From assembly GCA_020057805.1 (NCBI GenBank), contig JAGVFD010000124.1:1-7020 (forward strand): a DNA stretch of 7,020 bases, written 5' to 3'. The notes beneath the pieces were generated by a model. It was not told the origin of the DNA and did no database searches. It was given only the letters and a program-made list of their open reading frames with translations. Both the position numbers and the translations under genes were made by a program. The DNA comes from Sideroxydans sp. (GTDB lineage Bacteria > Pseudomonadota > Gammaproteobacteria > Burkholderiales > Gallionellaceae). This document shows positions 6,974-7,020 of the stretch, one piece after another (position 1 is the stretch's first letter; each line of letters opens with the position of its first letter).

Positions 6974-7020
6974 CCCCCATTGCCCCGTAATTATTTGTGA
7001 CTTTCCTCGTTGGGACGGGG

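Noticed and set aside
6998..7008. GAGGAAAGTC on the minus strand, a core motif of RNase P RNA
   Set aside because: The following bases (ACAAATAATTACGGGG) do not continue the conserved RNase P sequence or structure; a 10-base match alone is probably chance.
6991..7020. Open minus-strand frame from the right edge ending ...RPNEESHK and a stop, as the tail of an upstream gene
   Set aside because: Only nine codons are visible and other frames are open there as well; it cannot be told from chance.

Overview
The window looks like a stretch of chromosomal core genes from a flagellated betaproteobacterium. The lineage call rests on the protein character of RimP, NusA, IF-2 and Rep, the rimP-nusA-infB gene order, roughly 50% GC, and a sigma-28-type flagellar promoter. 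The genus cannot be named from the sequence alone.

Left part (1-3142, minus strand): the transcription/translation operon, read right to left. It has a sigma-70-like promoter, a very short leader holding an intrinsic-terminator-like hairpin, rimP (30S maturation), nusA (elongation/termination factor), and the first 368 codons of infB (initiation factor IF-2), which runs off the left edge. Gaps of 16 and 38 nt between the genes fit one transcript. NusA promotes pausing and intrinsic termination, so the leader hairpin is a natural candidate for autoregulation.

Middle (3143-5332): a divergent spacer of under 300 nt, then rep (plus strand), a complete UvrD/Rep-family 3'-5' DNA helicase with all the usual motifs. 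It has an extended -10 promoter candidate and no visible Shine-Dalgarno sequence.

Right part (5333-7020): a short convergent spacer with an inverted repeat; a 69-residue protein of unknown function on the minus strand; and upstream of it mrp/apbC, an Fe-S cluster carrier P-loop ATPase, also on the minus strand. The last 175 nt hold no convincing gene but do hold a perfect 7-bp hairpin.

The most notable signal is the small gene at 5443-5652. It lies behind a near-consensus flagellar sigma-28 (FliA) promoter, TAAACTTT-N11-GCCGATAC, placed just after the mrp stop codon. It also has a Shine-Dalgarno sequence, TAAGGAGGTG, that is fully complementary to the canonical 3' end of 16S rRNA. This suggests an uncharacterised, strongly translated small protein of the motility regulon. 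The rest of the window is ordinary housekeeping sequence.
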